Shown here piece after piece: positions 24,567-34,518 of a stretch of 64,000 bases of DNA. The notes beneath the pieces were generated by a model that worked only from the letters and a program-made list of their open reading frames with translations, ran no database searches and was not told the origin of the DNA. Source of the DNA: an uncultured Roseburia sp. (lineage in GTDB: Bacteria > Bacillota > Clostridia > Lachnospirales > Lachnospiraceae). The stretch covers positions 28,905 to 92,904 of the forward strand of contig CAMUHN010000004.1 of assembly GCA_947088675.1 (NCBI GenBank), written 5' to 3'. The first letter of the stretch is position 1, and every line of letters begins with the position of its first letter. Made by a program: the position numbers and the translations under genes.

Positions 24567-25490
24567 ATGGAAGATGTGATTCTGGAGACAAGGAACCTTT
24601 CCAGGCGTTATAAAACGCAGCAGGCGTTACATAAGGTAAACCTGAAGCTGAAACGGGGAAGGATCTACGGGCTGATCGGGAAAAACGGGGCGGGAAAGAC
24701 TACGCTGATGCGGATGGTTGCAGGTCTTGGGTTTCCGACCGAGGGGGAAGTTTTCCTGTTTGGAAAAAACGGCAATCAGGCCAGAGGCAGCGAGGGGAGA
24801 CGGATTGGCACACTGATTGAGAATCCTGCCTTTGTCGGCAGTATGACAGCAAAAGAAAATATTCATCTGCAATTTTTGATGAAAGGGCTGCCGAATTATG
24901 AGATGGAGAAAGAACTTCTTGCGCTGGTCGGTCTTTCGGATACCGGGAAGAAAAAGGTGAAACATTTCTCCCTTGGCATGAAGCAGCGGCTTGGAATCGC
25001 AGCGGCCCTGGTCGGAAACCCGGAGCTTCTGATGCTGGACGAGCCGATCAATGGTCTGGACCCTGCAGGGGTGATTGAGATACGCAGATTGGTCAAACGT
25101 CTGTGCGAAACAGAAAATAAGACGATTCTGATCTCAAGCCATAACCTTCCGGAATTATACCAGACGGCAACAGACTATATTATCATTCACAACGGAGAGG
25201 TCAGACAGTTTTTGACGCACGAGGAACTGGATGATCGGTGTAAATGTTACTTTTCACTTGAGAGCACCGATGCCGGACGTCTTGTGACAGTCCTGCAGGA
25301 TAAACTGCACACACAAGAATTTAAGGTAATGCCGGATCAGAGCGTAAGGCTTTACGCTCTTTTGGATGAGCGTGAACGAGTCGGCAGGACGCTCTATGAG
25401 AACGGCGTTGTGGTGACCGGGTTTGCACTCTCGGAGACAAGTCTCGAGGAATATTTTATGCATGTGATCGGAGGAGAAGAAAATGTTTAG
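24567..25490 (+). CDS. ABC transporter ATPase, bacitracin/lantibiotic-resistance type
   Basis: 307 residues. Walker A GLIGKNGAGKTTLMR, signature HFSLGMKQRLGIA, Walker B LLMLDEPINGLDP, and switch ISSHNLPEL. The long C-terminal region after the switch and ETSLEEYFMHVIGG are usual in the BcrA/NatA/lantibiotic-immunity group. ATG 24567 has AAGGAGGAG upstream. It overlaps the permease gene by 8 nt. Confidence 0.92.
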   Translation: MEDVILETRNLSRRYKTQQALHKVNLKLKRGRIYGLIGKNGAGKTTLMRMVAGLGFPTEGEVFLFGKNGNQARGSEGRRIGTLIENPAFVGSMTAKENIHLQFLMKGLPNYEMEKELLALVGLSDTGKKKVKHFSLGMKQRLGIAAALVGNPELLMLDEPINGLDPAGVIEIRRLVKRLCETENKTILISSHNLPELYQTATDYIIIHNGEVRQFLTHEELDDRCKCYFSLESTDAGRLVTVLQDKLHTQEFKVMPDQSVRLYALLDERERVGRTLYENGVVVTGFALSETSLEEYFMHVIGGEENV

Positions 25491-26262
25491 TCTGTTAAGA
25501 AGCGAGTGGTTTTGTGTCCGCAAATCAACGGCGGTAAAGATTACACTGCTCATTGTAACGGCGTTGTCTGTTTTTATGGGCGTTTATATGCTAAAAGATG
25601 ATATGTATGACGTTTATGTCAATTCAGAAAATCAGTATCTGCTCTACGGCGGCGGCAATCTGATGAGTCAGATGGGGGATGCCACGGCATGTCTTTTGGT
25701 GGTAAGCCTGCTTTCCGGCTGGCTGATCGGCGAATCGTTTGAGAACCGAACGATACAGGGCGCTGTTTCTTTTGGGAAGAGCCGCACAAAAGTTTATCTG
25801 GCAAAAGTTACGATGTTTTTGCTTGCCAGCTCGTTTTTCTGTCTTGTGTTATGGTTTGGCAGCTGTATTCCGGTTTTTGCTGAAAACGGGATTGGCACGG
25901 CGGAATCGGTTGGAAATCTCTGTCGGATTTCGTATCTTGCCGGTATGGTGATTTCCGGGATTCTGGCCTATATGAGTCTGTTCTCAGTCTGTGCAGTTAT
26001 CGGGTTTTTCCTGCAAAAAACAGGTATGGCGATCGCATTTAGCATGATTGCGCTTGTATTTGGCGTCAGGATAATTGAACTTCTCGTGCCGCAGGCGCTG
26101 CAGGAATTTCTGTGTTATACGCCGCTGGGGCTTTATCGGGAAGTGCTTACCGTTCATGTCGAATGGGCGGATATGATAAGAACAGGATGTCTTGGCCTTG
26201 TCTGGACCGCAGCCATCTGTGGAATCGGGCTGTGGAATTTTAAAAGAACAGAACTAAAATGA
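25483..26262 (+). CDS. ABC-2 type permease of the same exporter
   Basis: 259 residues with about six membrane helices. Opens MFSLLRSEWFCVRKSTA, as in BcrB/MutG-like permeases; ESFENRTIQGAVSFGKSR is the typical cytosolic loop after helix 2. Partner of the ATPase just upstream, and its last bases overlap the kinase gene. Likely function is export of, or immunity to, a membrane-active peptide; substrate not known. Confidence 0.85.
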   Translation: MFSLLRSEWFCVRKSTAVKITLLIVTALSVFMGVYMLKDDMYDVYVNSENQYLLYGGGNLMSQMGDATACLLVVSLLSGWLIGESFENRTIQGAVSFGKSRTKVYLAKVTMFLLASSFFCLVLWFGSCIPVFAENGIGTAESVGNLCRISYLAGMVISGILAYMSLFSVCAVIGFFLQKTGMAIAFSMIALVFGVRIIELLVPQALQEFLCYTPLGLYREVLTVHVEWADMIRTGCLGLVWTAAICGIGLWNFKRTELK

Positions 26263-27230
26263 GGTTTGCTATGGCGATTGCATTGGTTGCGGTAAGTTTT
26301 TTATGCGTTCTGCTTCTGCTGCGGCTTTTGTTTCTGAAGAGGCAGCTTTTGAGTATACGGCGTCAGCTGGAACGGAGGGCAAAGGAAAAGGCGGAAAATC
26401 TGATTTATCTGGAAGTGCGGGAACGAAATTTAAATGAGCTGACGCGCCTGTTAAATATGACATTAAAGCGTGAAAGTGAGCTGCGCGCCGAACAGGAGAT
26501 AAGAGAGCGGGAGTTCCGCGGTCTGATTACAAATATTTCACATGATTTGAGAACACCGCTGACTGCGATGAAAGGGTATCTGCAGCTTCTTGCGCGCAGT
26601 CCGCTGCAGGATGACGCAAAAGAATATCTGGAAGTCTGCTTTCGCCATACAAAAGAGCTGGAGGGACGTATCCGACAGTTCTTTGAATACTCTTATTACA
26701 GTACCCAGGATCAGGAAGTATCGTGTTCGCGAATCAATATTGTAAATCTAGTCACAGAAGTGATGACAGATTTTATTCCGGTCTTTGAGGAACATGCGCT
26801 CACGATGCGTCTGGAACATGATGCAAATCAGAAAGCTTCGGGAAATGAGGAGCTGCTCAAACGGATGATACAGAATCTGTTAAAAAACTGCCTCCAATAT
26901 GCAGTCGGCGAAGTTACGGTTGTGATAGCAAAAGAGCGGGTGCAGTATGCGGACAGTAATCATAGCGGCAGAATTATTGTTTCGGTAAAAAATCAGATCA
27001 GGAAAGGCGTGAAATTTAACGAGTCGTTTGTTTTTGCGCGTTTTTATGCAGGCAGCCCTGTGAGCGGACGCTCCACAGGGCTTGGACTTTCCATAGTAAA
27101 ACTTCTTGCCGAAAAGATGGGCGGAGAAGTCTTTGCCGAAAAAAGAGGCGAATACTTTACGGTTGGCTTTTATCTGCCGGAAGCGCCGGATTCGCGTCGG
27201 ATTGATCCCGCCGGAAACTTCCGGGTGTGA
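26259..27230 (+). CDS. sensor histidine kinase with one membrane helix
   Basis: 323 residues. One N-terminal membrane helix (about 4-26), then a charged coiled coil and the H-box ISHDLRTPLTAM (His95), N-box MIQNLLKNCLQYA and G-box STGLGLSIVKLLAEKMGG. There is almost no extracellular part, so sensing probably needs the neighbouring transporter or the membrane, as in BceS-like systems. Its start overlaps the permease stop (ATGA). The cognate regulator is at 23761. Confidence 0.9.
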   Translation: MRFAMAIALVAVSFLCVLLLLRLLFLKRQLLSIRRQLERRAKEKAENLIYLEVRERNLNELTRLLNMTLKRESELRAEQEIREREFRGLITNISHDLRTPLTAMKGYLQLLARSPLQDDAKEYLEVCFRHTKELEGRIRQFFEYSYYSTQDQEVSCSRINIVNLVTEVMTDFIPVFEEHALTMRLEHDANQKASGNEELLKRMIQNLLKNCLQYAVGEVTVVIAKERVQYADSNHSGRIIVSVKNQIRKGVKFNESFVFARFYAGSPVSGRSTGLGLSIVKLLAEKMGGEVFAEKRGEYFTVGFYLPEAPDSRRIDPAGNFRV

Positions 27231-27255
27231 TCGTTATTTCGCCGGAAACTTCCGG

Positions 27256-27330
27256 TTTGCCGTTGAATTTTGGTTTGCCTGCAATTTCAGTTTGCCGTTG
27301 AATTTTGGTTTGCCTGCAGATTTCGGTTTG
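27256..27330. repeat. 35-bp tandem repeat at the convergent end of two genes
   Basis: Units begin with TTTGCCGTTGAATTTTGG at 27256 and again at 27291 (period 35), followed by a shorter TTTGC copy. On the minus strand the second unit codes the last residues of the activase protein ([14 protein letters not shown]) and its stop is inside the repeat. Just before, GAAACTTCCGG also occurs twice (27218-27228 and 27245-27255). Confidence 0.8.
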
Positions 27331-30300
27331 CAGTGGATAACATCAGTTTAATCCTGTTTAACTGATTTACTTCGCTTGCGCCCGGGTCATAATCAATCGC
27401 GACGATATTGGAATCCGGAAAACGGTGGCGCAGTTCTTTGATGACGCCCTTTCCTACTACATGGTTTGGCAGACATGCGAACGGCTGCGTACATACGATA
27501 TTTGGCGTGCCGTTTTCAATCAGCTCCAGCATTTCGCCGGTTAAAAACCAGCCCTCTCCGGTCTGGTTCCCTTCGGAGACTATGTCGCGCGCAGCGTCGG
27601 CAAGATTGTCGATCTGTGCGGGAACGTCAAAATGTCTGCTCTTTTTAAACTCTTCTTTTGCGGTGCGCCGCAGCCATTCCAGAAATGCAATGCCCATGCG
27701 TCCGAATCGTTTTGATTTTTTGCTCATGCCAAGCGCGTCGGCGCGAAAGCCGGTGTTGTAGAAGCAGTAGAGCAGAAAATCAGTCAGGTCTGGCACTACG
27801 GCCTCCGCTCCTTCCGACTCCAGCAGTTCCACCAGATGGTTGTTTGCCGCCGGGTGAAATTTAACCAGAATCTCTCCGACAATGCCGACACGCGGTTTTT
27901 TTAAGTCGACGCGCGCGAGATTATCAAAATCCCGTATGATATCGCGGCAGAGTTTTTTGTATTTTTTATGCGAGAGCGTTTTCGGCTGCGTGATAAAGCG
28001 GACCACTTCTTTTTTCCATTTCTGATGCAGCGCGTTGGCCGAACCCGCGACTGCTTCATAGGGGCGTGTCGCGTACAGGCAGCGCATAAAGATATCGCCG
28101 AATACAAGGGCGTAAAGCCCGTGCTGCAAAAGCGGGAGCGTCAGTTTAAAGCCGGGATTTGATTCAAGTCCGCTTAAGTTAATGGAGATCACGGGCACAT
28201 CCGGATACCCGGCTTTTTCAAGAGCCCGCCGGATAAAGCCCACATAATTGGATGCGCGGCAGCCTCCTCCGGTCTGCGACATCAGGATTGCTGTTTTTGA
28301 CATATCGTATTCGCCGGACAACACGGCGGCCATCATCTGACCTACTACAATCAGCGACGGATAGCAGGCGTCATTGTTCACAAAGCGCAGTCCGGCGTCT
28401 ACACTGGCGCGTGCCGAAACATCCGGTATGACAAGGCGGTAGCCGGCTGCTTTAAACGCCGGTTCCAACAATTCAAAATGGATCGGAGACATCTGCGGGC
28501 AGAGTATCGTATAATTTCTGCGCATTTCCTCCGTAAATACAACGCGGTGATAAGAGGAGGGCACAACAGTTCGTTTTGACTGTTTCTTCTCGCGGACGCG
28601 TATTGCCGAGATCAGTGAGCGGATCCGGATTCTTGCCGCGCCCAGATTATTTACCTCATCAATCTTTAAGCAGGTGTAGATTTTGCCTGAATCCGATAAA
28701 ATATCGTTGACCGCGTCCGTAGTGACCGCATCTAAACCGCATCCGAATGAATTGAGCTGGATCAGATCCAGATCGTCCCTTGTCTTGACAAAATTTGCGG
28801 CGGCATACAGGCGGGAATGGTACATCCACTGGTCCATAACGATCAGCGGCCGCTCTACTTCGTGCAGATGCGAAACGGAATCTTCGGTCAGCACTGCGAT
28901 GCCGTAGGAATTGATCAGTTCGGGTATGCCGTGGTTGATCTCCGGATCTGTGTGGTAAGGGCGTCCTGCGAGCACAATGCCGCGCATGTTATGCTCCTGC
29001 ATATATGCAAGAACTTCCTCGCCTTTTTTCTGCACTTCCATGCGGACGGCGGCAAGTTCCTTGTATCCCTCCGAGACTGCGTCGCGCACTGCAGATTCGG
29101 GGATGCCGAATTCCGCGCTGCCAAACGTTTTCACAAGCTGCATCGACAGCGCTTCTTCGCTTGCAAACGACATAAACGGATTGTAGAATCTGACCTGTCC
29201 GGACGTAATCTCGTCCACATTATTTTTAATGTTTTCCGCATAGGAAGTGACAATCGGGCAGTTATAGTGGTTGTTGGAATCCGGAAATTCATCTCTTTCA
29301 TATGGAATGCACGGATAAAAGATAAAATCAACATTCTGATGAATCAGCCAGTTGATATGTCCGTGCGCCAGTTTGGCCGGGTAGCACTCCGATTCACTCG
29401 GAATGGAATCGATCCCCAGTTCGTATATTTTTCGGGTAGACTGCGGCGAGAGAACAACGCGAAACCCGAGCTTTTCAAAGAAGACAGCCCAAAACGGATA
29501 ATTTTCATACATATTCAGCACACGCGGGATGCCGACCGTTCCGCGCGTGGCCACCTCTGCGGACAACGGTTTGTAGTCAAACAGCCGTTTGTTTTTAAAT
29601 TCAAACAGATTGGGGATATTTTCTTTATTTTTTTCTTTGCCAAGACCGCGTTCACACCGGTTTCCGGTGATATACCTGCGGTTTCCGGAAAACCGGTTGA
29701 TTGTCAGCAGACAATGGTTGGTACAGCTCTGGCATCTTGTCAGTTTTGTATCAAAGGTCAGTTCGTTAATTGCATCAATCGAGAGCATGGTTGTCTTAGC
29801 GCCGCTTTCATAGCGTTCGCGGGCAATCAGCGCTGCGCCGAAAGCGCCCATAATACCGGCGATATTTGGCCGAACACATTCCAGCCCCGATATTTTTTCA
29901 AAACTGCGCAGTACAGCGTCATTGTAAAAAGTTCCGCCCTGCACGACAATATTTTTTCCAAGGTCGCCGGGATTCGAAAGTTTTATCACCTTAAACAGCG
30001 CGTTCTTGATGACGGAATAGGCCAGGCCCGCGGAGATATCGGCGACGCTTGCGCCTTCTTTTTGGGCCTGTTTTACTTTTGAGTTCATAAATACGGTACA
30101 GCGGGTGCCAAGATCGATTGGATTTTCTGCGAACAGCGCTTCTTTTGCAAAATCTTCAACCGAATAGTTTAACGATTTTGCAAATGTTTCAATGAACGAA
30201 CCGCAGCCGGACGAGCAGGCTTCATTCAGCTGGACGCTGTCTACGGTCTGATTTTTTATTTTAATGCATTTCATGTCCTGTCCGCCGATATCGAGAATGC

Positions 30301-31555
30301 AGTCAACCTTTGGATTAAAAAAGGCGGCGGCATAATAATGCGCGACTGTCTCAACCTCCCCGTCGTCAAGCATCAGCGCGGCTTTTAAGAGCGCTTCGCC
30401 GTATCCGGTGGAGCAGGAACGCACGATCACGGCATCTTTGGGCAAAAGAGAATAGATTTCTTTGATGGAGCGTATCGCCGTGGACAGCGGGCTTCCGTTA
30501 TTGCTGCTGTAAAACGAGTAGAGCAGAGAGCCGTCCTCTCCGACAAGGGCAATTTTTGTCGTCGTGGAACCGGCGTCAATACCAAGAAAACATCTGCCCC
30601 GGTACGAGGCGAGATCTGCCGCTTTTACATTGTGTCCGTTGTGGCGTGCCGTAAATGCGTCATATGCTTTCTGATCTGTAAAAAGCGGTTCCATACGCGC
30701 AACTTCAAATTCCATCCGGATATCGGACGACAGTTTTTGTACCAGCTCTTTTAACGTGACCAGGGAATCTTCCTTATAGTTAAGCGCAGAGCCGATCGCC
30801 GCAAACAGATGTGAATTTTCCGGCAGTATGGCATGTGCGTCGTCCAGGTGCAGAGTGCGGATGAAAGCGGCGCGTAATTCGGACAGGAAATGCAGCGGGC
30901 CGCCTAAAAAAGCGACATGTCCCCGAATCGGTTTGCCGCAGGCAAGTCCGCTGATTGTCTGGTTGACAACTGCCTGAAATATGGAGGCTGAGAGATCCTC
31001 TCTGGTAGCTCCCTCGTTGATTAACGGCTGTATGTCGGTTTTTGCAAAGACACCGCAGCGCGCAGCAATCGGGTAGATCGCCTTGAACTCTTTTGCATAT
31101 TCGTTTAATCCGGTGGCGTCCGTCTGGATCAGCGAGGCCATCTGGTCGATAAACGAGCCGGTTCCGCCGGCGCAGATTCCGTTCATGCGCTGTTCTACAT
31201 TCGTACCTTCAAAGTAAATAATTTTGGCATCTTCCCCGCCGAGTTCGATTGCGACGTCTGTCTGCGGCGCGTAGTGGCGCAGTGCAGTCGAGACGGAGAT
31301 CACTTCCTGTACAAACGGGATCTCAAGATGCCTGGCAAGCGTAAGCCCGCCGGATCCGGTGATGACAGGCGCTGCGCCAAGATCACCCAGTTTATCAAAT
31401 GCTTTTTGGATCAGGGAAGATAATGTTTCCCGGATATTGGCAAAATGTCTTTCGTAGTCGGAAAATAAAAGATTGTCCTGTTCGTCGAGGACAGCGACTT
31501 TTACCGTGGTCGAGCCAATATCGATCCCTAATTTATGAAGTATATTTTTTTTCAT
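27287..31555 (-). CDS. giant acyl-CoA dehydratase activase-type protein (COG1924-COG3580-COG3581)
   Basis: 1422 residues. Two BadF/BcrA/HgdC ATPase modules come first: [15 protein letters not shown], with cluster cysteines in [11 protein letters not shown] and ARCGVFAK; then [15 protein letters not shown], with ACSSGCGSF and TRCTVF. They are followed by a DUF2229 domain ([14 protein letters not shown]) and two HgdA/B-like regions with conserved Cys ([28 protein letters not shown]). ATPases of this class pump electrons to a low-potential FeS protein; this long fusion is common in anaerobes but its substrate is unknown. GGAGG lies before ATG 31555. The end is in a tandem repeat. Confidence 0.9.
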   Translation of the reverse strand: MKKNILHKLGIDIGSTTVKVAVLDEQDNLLFSDYERHFANIRETLSSLIQKAFDKLGDLGAAPVITGSGGLTLARHLEIPFVQEVISVSTALRHYAPQTDVAIELGGEDAKIIYFEGTNVEQRMNGICAGGTGSFIDQMASLIQTDATGLNEYAKEFKAIYPIAARCGVFAKTDIQPLINEGATREDLSASIFQAVVNQTISGLACGKPIRGHVAFLGGPLHFLSELRAAFIRTLHLDDAHAILPENSHLFAAIGSALNYKEDSLVTLKELVQKLSSDIRMEFEVARMEPLFTDQKAYDAFTARHNGHNVKAADLASYRGRCFLGIDAGSTTTKIALVGEDGSLLYSFYSSNNGSPLSTAIRSIKEIYSLLPKDAVIVRSCSTGYGEALLKAALMLDDGEVETVAHYYAAAFFNPKVDCILDIGGQDMKCIKIKNQTVDSVQLNEACSSGCGSFIETFAKSLNYSVEDFAKEALFAENPIDLGTRCTVFMNSKVKQAQKEGASVADISAGLAYSVIKNALFKVIKLSNPGDLGKNIVVQGGTFYNDAVLRSFEKISGLECVRPNIAGIMGAFGAALIARERYESGAKTTMLSIDAINELTFDTKLTRCQSCTNHCLLTINRFSGNRRYITGNRCERGLGKEKNKENIPNLFEFKNKRLFDYKPLSAEVATRGTVGIPRVLNMYENYPFWAVFFEKLGFRVVLSPQSTRKIYELGIDSIPSESECYPAKLAHGHINWLIHQNVDFIFYPCIPYERDEFPDSNNHYNCPIVTSYAENIKNNVDEITSGQVRFYNPFMSFASEEALSMQLVKTFGSAEFGIPESAVRDAVSEGYKELAAVRMEVQKKGEEVLAYMQEHNMRGIVLAGRPYHTDPEINHGIPELINSYGIAVLTEDSVSHLHEVERPLIVMDQWMYHSRLYAAANFVKTRDDLDLIQLNSFGCGLDAVTTDAVNDILSDSGKIYTCLKIDEVNNLGAARIRIRSLISAIRVREKKQSKRTVVPSSYHRVVFTEEMRRNYTILCPQMSPIHFELLEPAFKAAGYRLVIPDVSARASVDAGLRFVNNDACYPSLIVVGQMMAAVLSGEYDMSKTAILMSQTGGGCRASNYVGFIRRALEKAGYPDVPVISINLSGLESNPGFKLTLPLLQHGLYALVFGDIFMRCLYATRPYEAVAGSANALHQKWKKEVVRFITQPKTLSHKKYKKLCRDIIRDFDNLARVDLKKPRVGIVGEILVKFHPAANNHLVELLESEGAEAVVPDLTDFLLYCFYNTGFRADALGMSKKSKRFGRMGIAFLEWLRRTAKEEFKKSRHFDVPAQIDNLADAARDIVSEGNQTGEGWFLTGEMLELIENGTPNIVCTQPFACLPNHVVGKGVIKELRHRFPDSNIVAIDYDPGASEVNQLNRIKLMLSTANRNLQANQNSTAN

Positions 31556-31662
31556 GATCATCCTCCATAGCAGTAAGTTCACAGATCTGCTGTTTTTCCT
31601 GCAGAATGTAAGTGTTTCTACCTATTATAATAAGAATAATTCATATGGCGCGAACAATGTAC

Positions 31663-31691
31663 ATTATACGACAGGATTTGTCAAAAGACAA
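31663..31691 (-). promoter_or_regulatory. promoter of the activase gene
   Basis: On the minus strand TTGTCT (31691-31686), a 17-bp spacer and a perfect TATAAT (31668-31663). The -35 lies inside an inverted repeat TTGTC-AAAA-GACAA. Confidence 0.75.
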
Positions 31692-31743
31692 TGTGTAAAA
31701 GCAGGAAAAATATAAAGTTTTTATGAAGAGCATGGGGCAGAGA

Positions 31744-31772
31744 TTGACAAAAACAATATGTACCGATATACT
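31744..31772 (+). promoter_or_regulatory. promoter of the rhomboid-like gene
   Basis: TTGACA (31744-31749), a 17-bp spacer and TATACT (31767-31772), 60 bp before the ATG at 31833. Confidence 0.75.
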
Positions 31773-31832
31773 TTATGAAGAATAGCCAAAAATAATTAAC
31801 AGGAAATAAAATTTCGGAAATGAGGTTGGCAG

Positions 31833-32693
31833 ATGAACTGGCTGAATAAAATGGAACGCAAAATAGGAAAATATGCGATACCGAATCTGATAATCTGGCT
31901 GATCGGAGCTTATATGGTCGGATTTGTGCTCTATGGGGTAGCCCCGGATGTTTTAAACTACCTGACATTGAGTCCGTACCATATTCTGCACGGGCAGGTA
32001 TGGCGGCTGGTCTCCTGGATTTTTATGCCAACCGATACCAACCTGATCTTTTTGCTGATCATGGCATTGTTTTATTATCAGCTCGGCATGACATTAGAGC
32101 GGACCTGGGGGACGTTCCGCTTTAACGTTTATATTTTTGGCGGATTGATTTTTACAATAATTGGAGCATTTCTGTTATATTTTATTATGCTTTTCATAAG
32201 CGGGAGAGGATATGCCGCAGAACTGTCCACTGCAATTGCATTGGGGATGAGTACAAACTATATTAATATGAGTATTTTTCTTGCATTTGCCGTGATGTAT
32301 CCTGACATGCAGGTTATGCTCTACTTTATCATTCCGATTAAGATGAAGTGGATGGCGCTTGTGTACGGCGCAATTACGCTCTATAGCTTTATTGTCAGCG
32401 GGTGGGCGGGCAGAATCGCAATTTTTATGTCGCTGCTCAACTTTATTATTTTCTTCCTCTCCACAAGAAATTTAAGCCGCTATACGCCGCATGAGATTCA
32501 CCGCAGACAGCAGTTTCGGGCGCAGATGCGAACACCGCGGTCTGGCAGCGTCACAAAGCATAAATGTGCGGTCTGCGGCAGGACAGAGCTTGACGATCCC
32601 AATCTCGAATTCCGGTTCTGCTCAAAGTGCGAGGGCAATTATGAGTACTGCAACGACCATCTGTTTACGCATACCCATATCAGGCGAAGCTAG
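31833..32693 (+). CDS. rhomboid-like membrane protein without catalytic motif, zinc-ribbon tail
   Basis: 286 residues with about six membrane helices. The topology and GQVWRLVSWIFMP before a helix pair recall rhomboid proteases. However, the expected GxSG serine motif is absent: the matching helix region reads ALGMSTNYINMS and no helix His partner is seen, so it is probably a non-proteolytic relative (derlin or iRhom-like role). The soluble tail has CAVCG, then CSKC, and a His/Cys-rich EYCNDHLFTHTH, likely zinc-binding. GAGGTTG precedes the ATG. Confidence 0.65.
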   Translation: MNWLNKMERKIGKYAIPNLIIWLIGAYMVGFVLYGVAPDVLNYLTLSPYHILHGQVWRLVSWIFMPTDTNLIFLLIMALFYYQLGMTLERTWGTFRFNVYIFGGLIFTIIGAFLLYFIMLFISGRGYAAELSTAIALGMSTNYINMSIFLAFAVMYPDMQVMLYFIIPIKMKWMALVYGAITLYSFIVSGWAGRIAIFMSLLNFIIFFLSTRNLSRYTPHEIHRRQQFRAQMRTPRSGSVTKHKCAVCGRTELDDPNLEFRFCSKCEGNYEYCNDHLFTHTHIRRS

Positions 32694-32759
32694 GGAATGA
32701 GCGATTGTCTCACCTGTTCTCTGACGCTTTCGGCGGATGCAGAAATGAGCCTGTGAATG

Positions 32760-32801
32760 AAAAATCCAAATTCTGGGAAATCCGGAAATTGGATTTTTTT
32801 T
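32760..32801 (+). terminator. intrinsic terminator after the rhomboid-like gene
   Basis: AAAAATCCAAATT pairs with AAATTGGATTTTT, followed by further T. Confidence 0.8.
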
Positions 32802-32880
32802 ATATCAGTATTTTCGCATAACAATGTCAAAAACCTGACATAATAAAAAGGCAATCAGAATCGAGAGGAGGACTTTGACG

Positions 32881-33210
32881 ATGACATCATTAAGCTGTTC
32901 GGCTGTCACCTGTATGTATAACAAGGACAGATACTGCTGTAAAGGCGACATTCATGTGGAAGGACAGAGCGCAAAGAAAATGGAGGATACCTGCTGCGGC
33001 AGTTTTAAGGAGCGCGGAGAATCCATGAGTAATTCGGTCGGAAGCGCTAGCAGCAGGATTGACGTGTCCTGCGATGCATGCAGCTGTGTACACAACGACA
33101 ACAGAAAATGCAGCGCTGACCGTATCGGAATCACAGGACCGAACGCCTGCAAATGTTCCGAGACAGAGTGTCATACGTTTGAGTGCAGATGCGGCTGCAG
33201 GGGAATTTAA
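32881..33210 (+). CDS. protein with two DUF1540 domains
   Basis: 109 residues with 17 cysteines. Two copies of the DUF1540 pattern are clear: LSCSAVTCMYNKDRYCCKGD and VSCDACSCVHNDNRKCSADR, each ending in an I-x-V/I-x-G turn. The second half looks like a duplication with a divergent Cys-rich end (CSETECHTFECRCGC). Such small Cys-rich proteins occur in clostridia, probably bind metal, and have no known role. ATG 32881 is 9 nt after GGAGG; a TTG at 32875 is too close. Confidence 0.88.
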   Translation: MTSLSCSAVTCMYNKDRYCCKGDIHVEGQSAKKMEDTCCGSFKERGESMSNSVGSASSRIDVSCDACSCVHNDNRKCSADRIGITGPNACKCSETECHTFECRCGCRGI

Positions 33211-33257
33211 CAGTCGCTGTCCGGCTCTGACGGAGCAGTAAAAGTAAAAAAATTCTG

Positions 33258-33294
33258 GACAGGGAAACCGTTTGGGCGGAAAATATTCCCTGTC
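33258..33294 (+). terminator. hairpin between the DUF1540 gene and the phospholipase-like gene
   Basis: A perfect 9-bp stem GACAGGGAA/TTCCCTGTC (33258-33266/33286-33294) with only a short T content after it, so a weak terminator or mRNA structure. Confidence 0.4.
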
Positions 33295-33314
33295 TGTACA
33301 TAGAAAGGATTGAC

Positions 33315-33899
33315 ATGAGAAAGAAATCACATATTTCGCTGGCCCGTTATCTGGTCAGAAGTTTAAATGACGAAGAACTGAAAAAACATAAGTTTTCTTT
33401 TTATCTGGGGAGCGTACTGCCGGATATCAAGCCGTCGTTTTTTTATAAACGGCATGAGATTGAGAAAACGTTCCCGCTTGTACAAAAGAGGATCGGTAAA
33501 ATGTATGAACGCGGAGAACAGGGAAAAAGGAGGGATTTTCGTTTTTTTGTCAATCTTGGACAGATCAGCCACTATCTTGCCGATTATTTTACGTTTCCGC
33601 ATAATAAAATTTATGACGGGGGGCTTCGTGGTCATTGCTCTTATGAGGAAAAACTGAAAAAAGACCTGCGCAGCTATCTGAAAGATAACAGGAGCGGGGA
33701 GGAAAGGGGAAAAGCGGAGCAATTTAAAAACGTAAGGGCGCTGTGCAATTATATTGCCGGTGCACATCGGGCGTATATTGGCAGAAAACATGATGTCGAA
33801 GATGATATTCATCATATTGTGGAGGTAAATCACAGGGCGCTTGGCGGCATGATGCGTCTGTTCGGGAATCAGCCGGCGCCGAAAAAGAAAAGAAATTGA
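33315..33899 (+). CDS. zinc-dependent phospholipase C family protein (PF00882 type)
   Basis: 194 residues. LGSVLPDIKPSFFYKRH and QISHYLADYFTFPHNK match the Asp/His metal ligands of the zinc-dependent phospholipase C/S1-P1-like fold. KKSHISLARYL at the N-terminus gives another conserved His. It has no signal peptide, unlike the secreted clostridial toxins, and is half their length, so a cytosolic hydrolase is more likely; the substrate is unknown. AAAGGA precedes the ATG. Confidence 0.75.
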   Translation: MRKKSHISLARYLVRSLNDEELKKHKFSFYLGSVLPDIKPSFFYKRHEIEKTFPLVQKRIGKMYERGEQGKRRDFRFFVNLGQISHYLADYFTFPHNKIYDGGLRGHCSYEEKLKKDLRSYLKDNRSGEERGKAEQFKNVRALCNYIAGAHRAYIGRKHDVEDDIHHIVEVNHRALGGMMRLFGNQPAPKKKRN

Positions 33900-33910
33900 A
33901 GATAATCAGC

Positions 33911-33939
33911 TTGCAATTTTTGCCAAAGTGGAGTAAGAT
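33911..33939 (+). promoter_or_regulatory. promoter of the mraZ division cluster
   Basis: TTGCAA (33911-33916), a 17-bp spacer and TAAGAT (33934-33939). The first AAAGTGG box (33925-33931) lies inside the spacer. Confidence 0.65.
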
Positions 33940-34018
33940 AAGTCTACCGAGTGGAGGAAAAGGGTGTGAAAGTGGTGTGAAATGGATTAAAGTGGTGGAT
34001 AAGTTTATAACTTAGTGG
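33925..34018 (+). promoter_or_regulatory. array of five AGTGG boxes, likely MraZ operator
   Basis: AGTGG occurs at 33927, 33950, 33971, 33991 and 34014, so successive boxes are 23, 21, 20 and 23 bp apart, about two helical turns each. Three have the form AAAGTGG. MraZ proteins are known to bind direct repeats of short G-rich boxes upstream of their own gene, so autoregulation of the whole division cluster is likely. Confidence 0.75.
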
Positions 34019-34071
34019 ATAACTGCAATTTCACACAAAATTTTCCACATTTTAAGGCAGGTGTTTGTATT

Positions 34072-34506
34072 ATGTTTATGGGAGAATACAATCACACAGT
34101 GGATGCGAAAGGCAGGCTGATAGTCCCGTCCAAATTCAGGGAGCAGTTGGGAGAGGAATTTGTAGTTACAAAGGGGCTGGATGGATGCTTATTTGTGTAC
34201 ACAAACTTAGAATGGCAGAATATGGAGGAAAAGTTTAAAAACATACCGATGACTTCAAAAGATGCAAGAAAATTCTCGCGTTTTTTCTTTGCGGGAGCGG
34301 CAGGCGTGGAAATAGACAAGCAGGGGAGGATTCTTCTTCCGCCGAATCTGCGCGAATATGCCAGCATACAAAAAGATGTGGTTTTGGCCGGCGTCTTAAA
34401 CCGGATTGAGATCTGGGATAAGGACAGATGGCTTGAAAATACTTATGACGATGATGAAATGGATGAGATCGCAGAGCATATGGCAGATTTGGGCTTCAGT
34501 ATATAG
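34072..34506 (+). CDS. mraZ: transcriptional regulator MraZ
   Basis: 144 residues, the usual size. Two AbrB-like swapped-hairpin halves: [20 protein letters not shown], and [19 protein letters not shown], with the family's DxxGR motifs in both. Forms a ring and binds the repeats upstream of its own promoter. ATG 34072 is preceded by AGGCAGGTG; the longer open frame from 34015 runs through the operator array and is not used. Confidence 0.96.
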   Translation: MFMGEYNHTVDAKGRLIVPSKFREQLGEEFVVTKGLDGCLFVYTNLEWQNMEEKFKNIPMTSKDARKFSRFFFAGAAGVEIDKQGRILLPPNLREYASIQKDVVLAGVLNRIEIWDKDRWLENTYDDDEMDEIAEHMADLGFSI

Positions 34507-34518
34507 GGAGGGATGTCC

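Noticed and set aside
28817-30082. 421-codon plus-strand frame opposite the activase gene
   Set aside because: It mirrors a well-conserved minus-strand coding region, has no family features and no ribosome site; a shadow frame.
34015-34071. Longer start for mraZ
   Set aside because: The added residues are coded by the operator region and are absent from the family.
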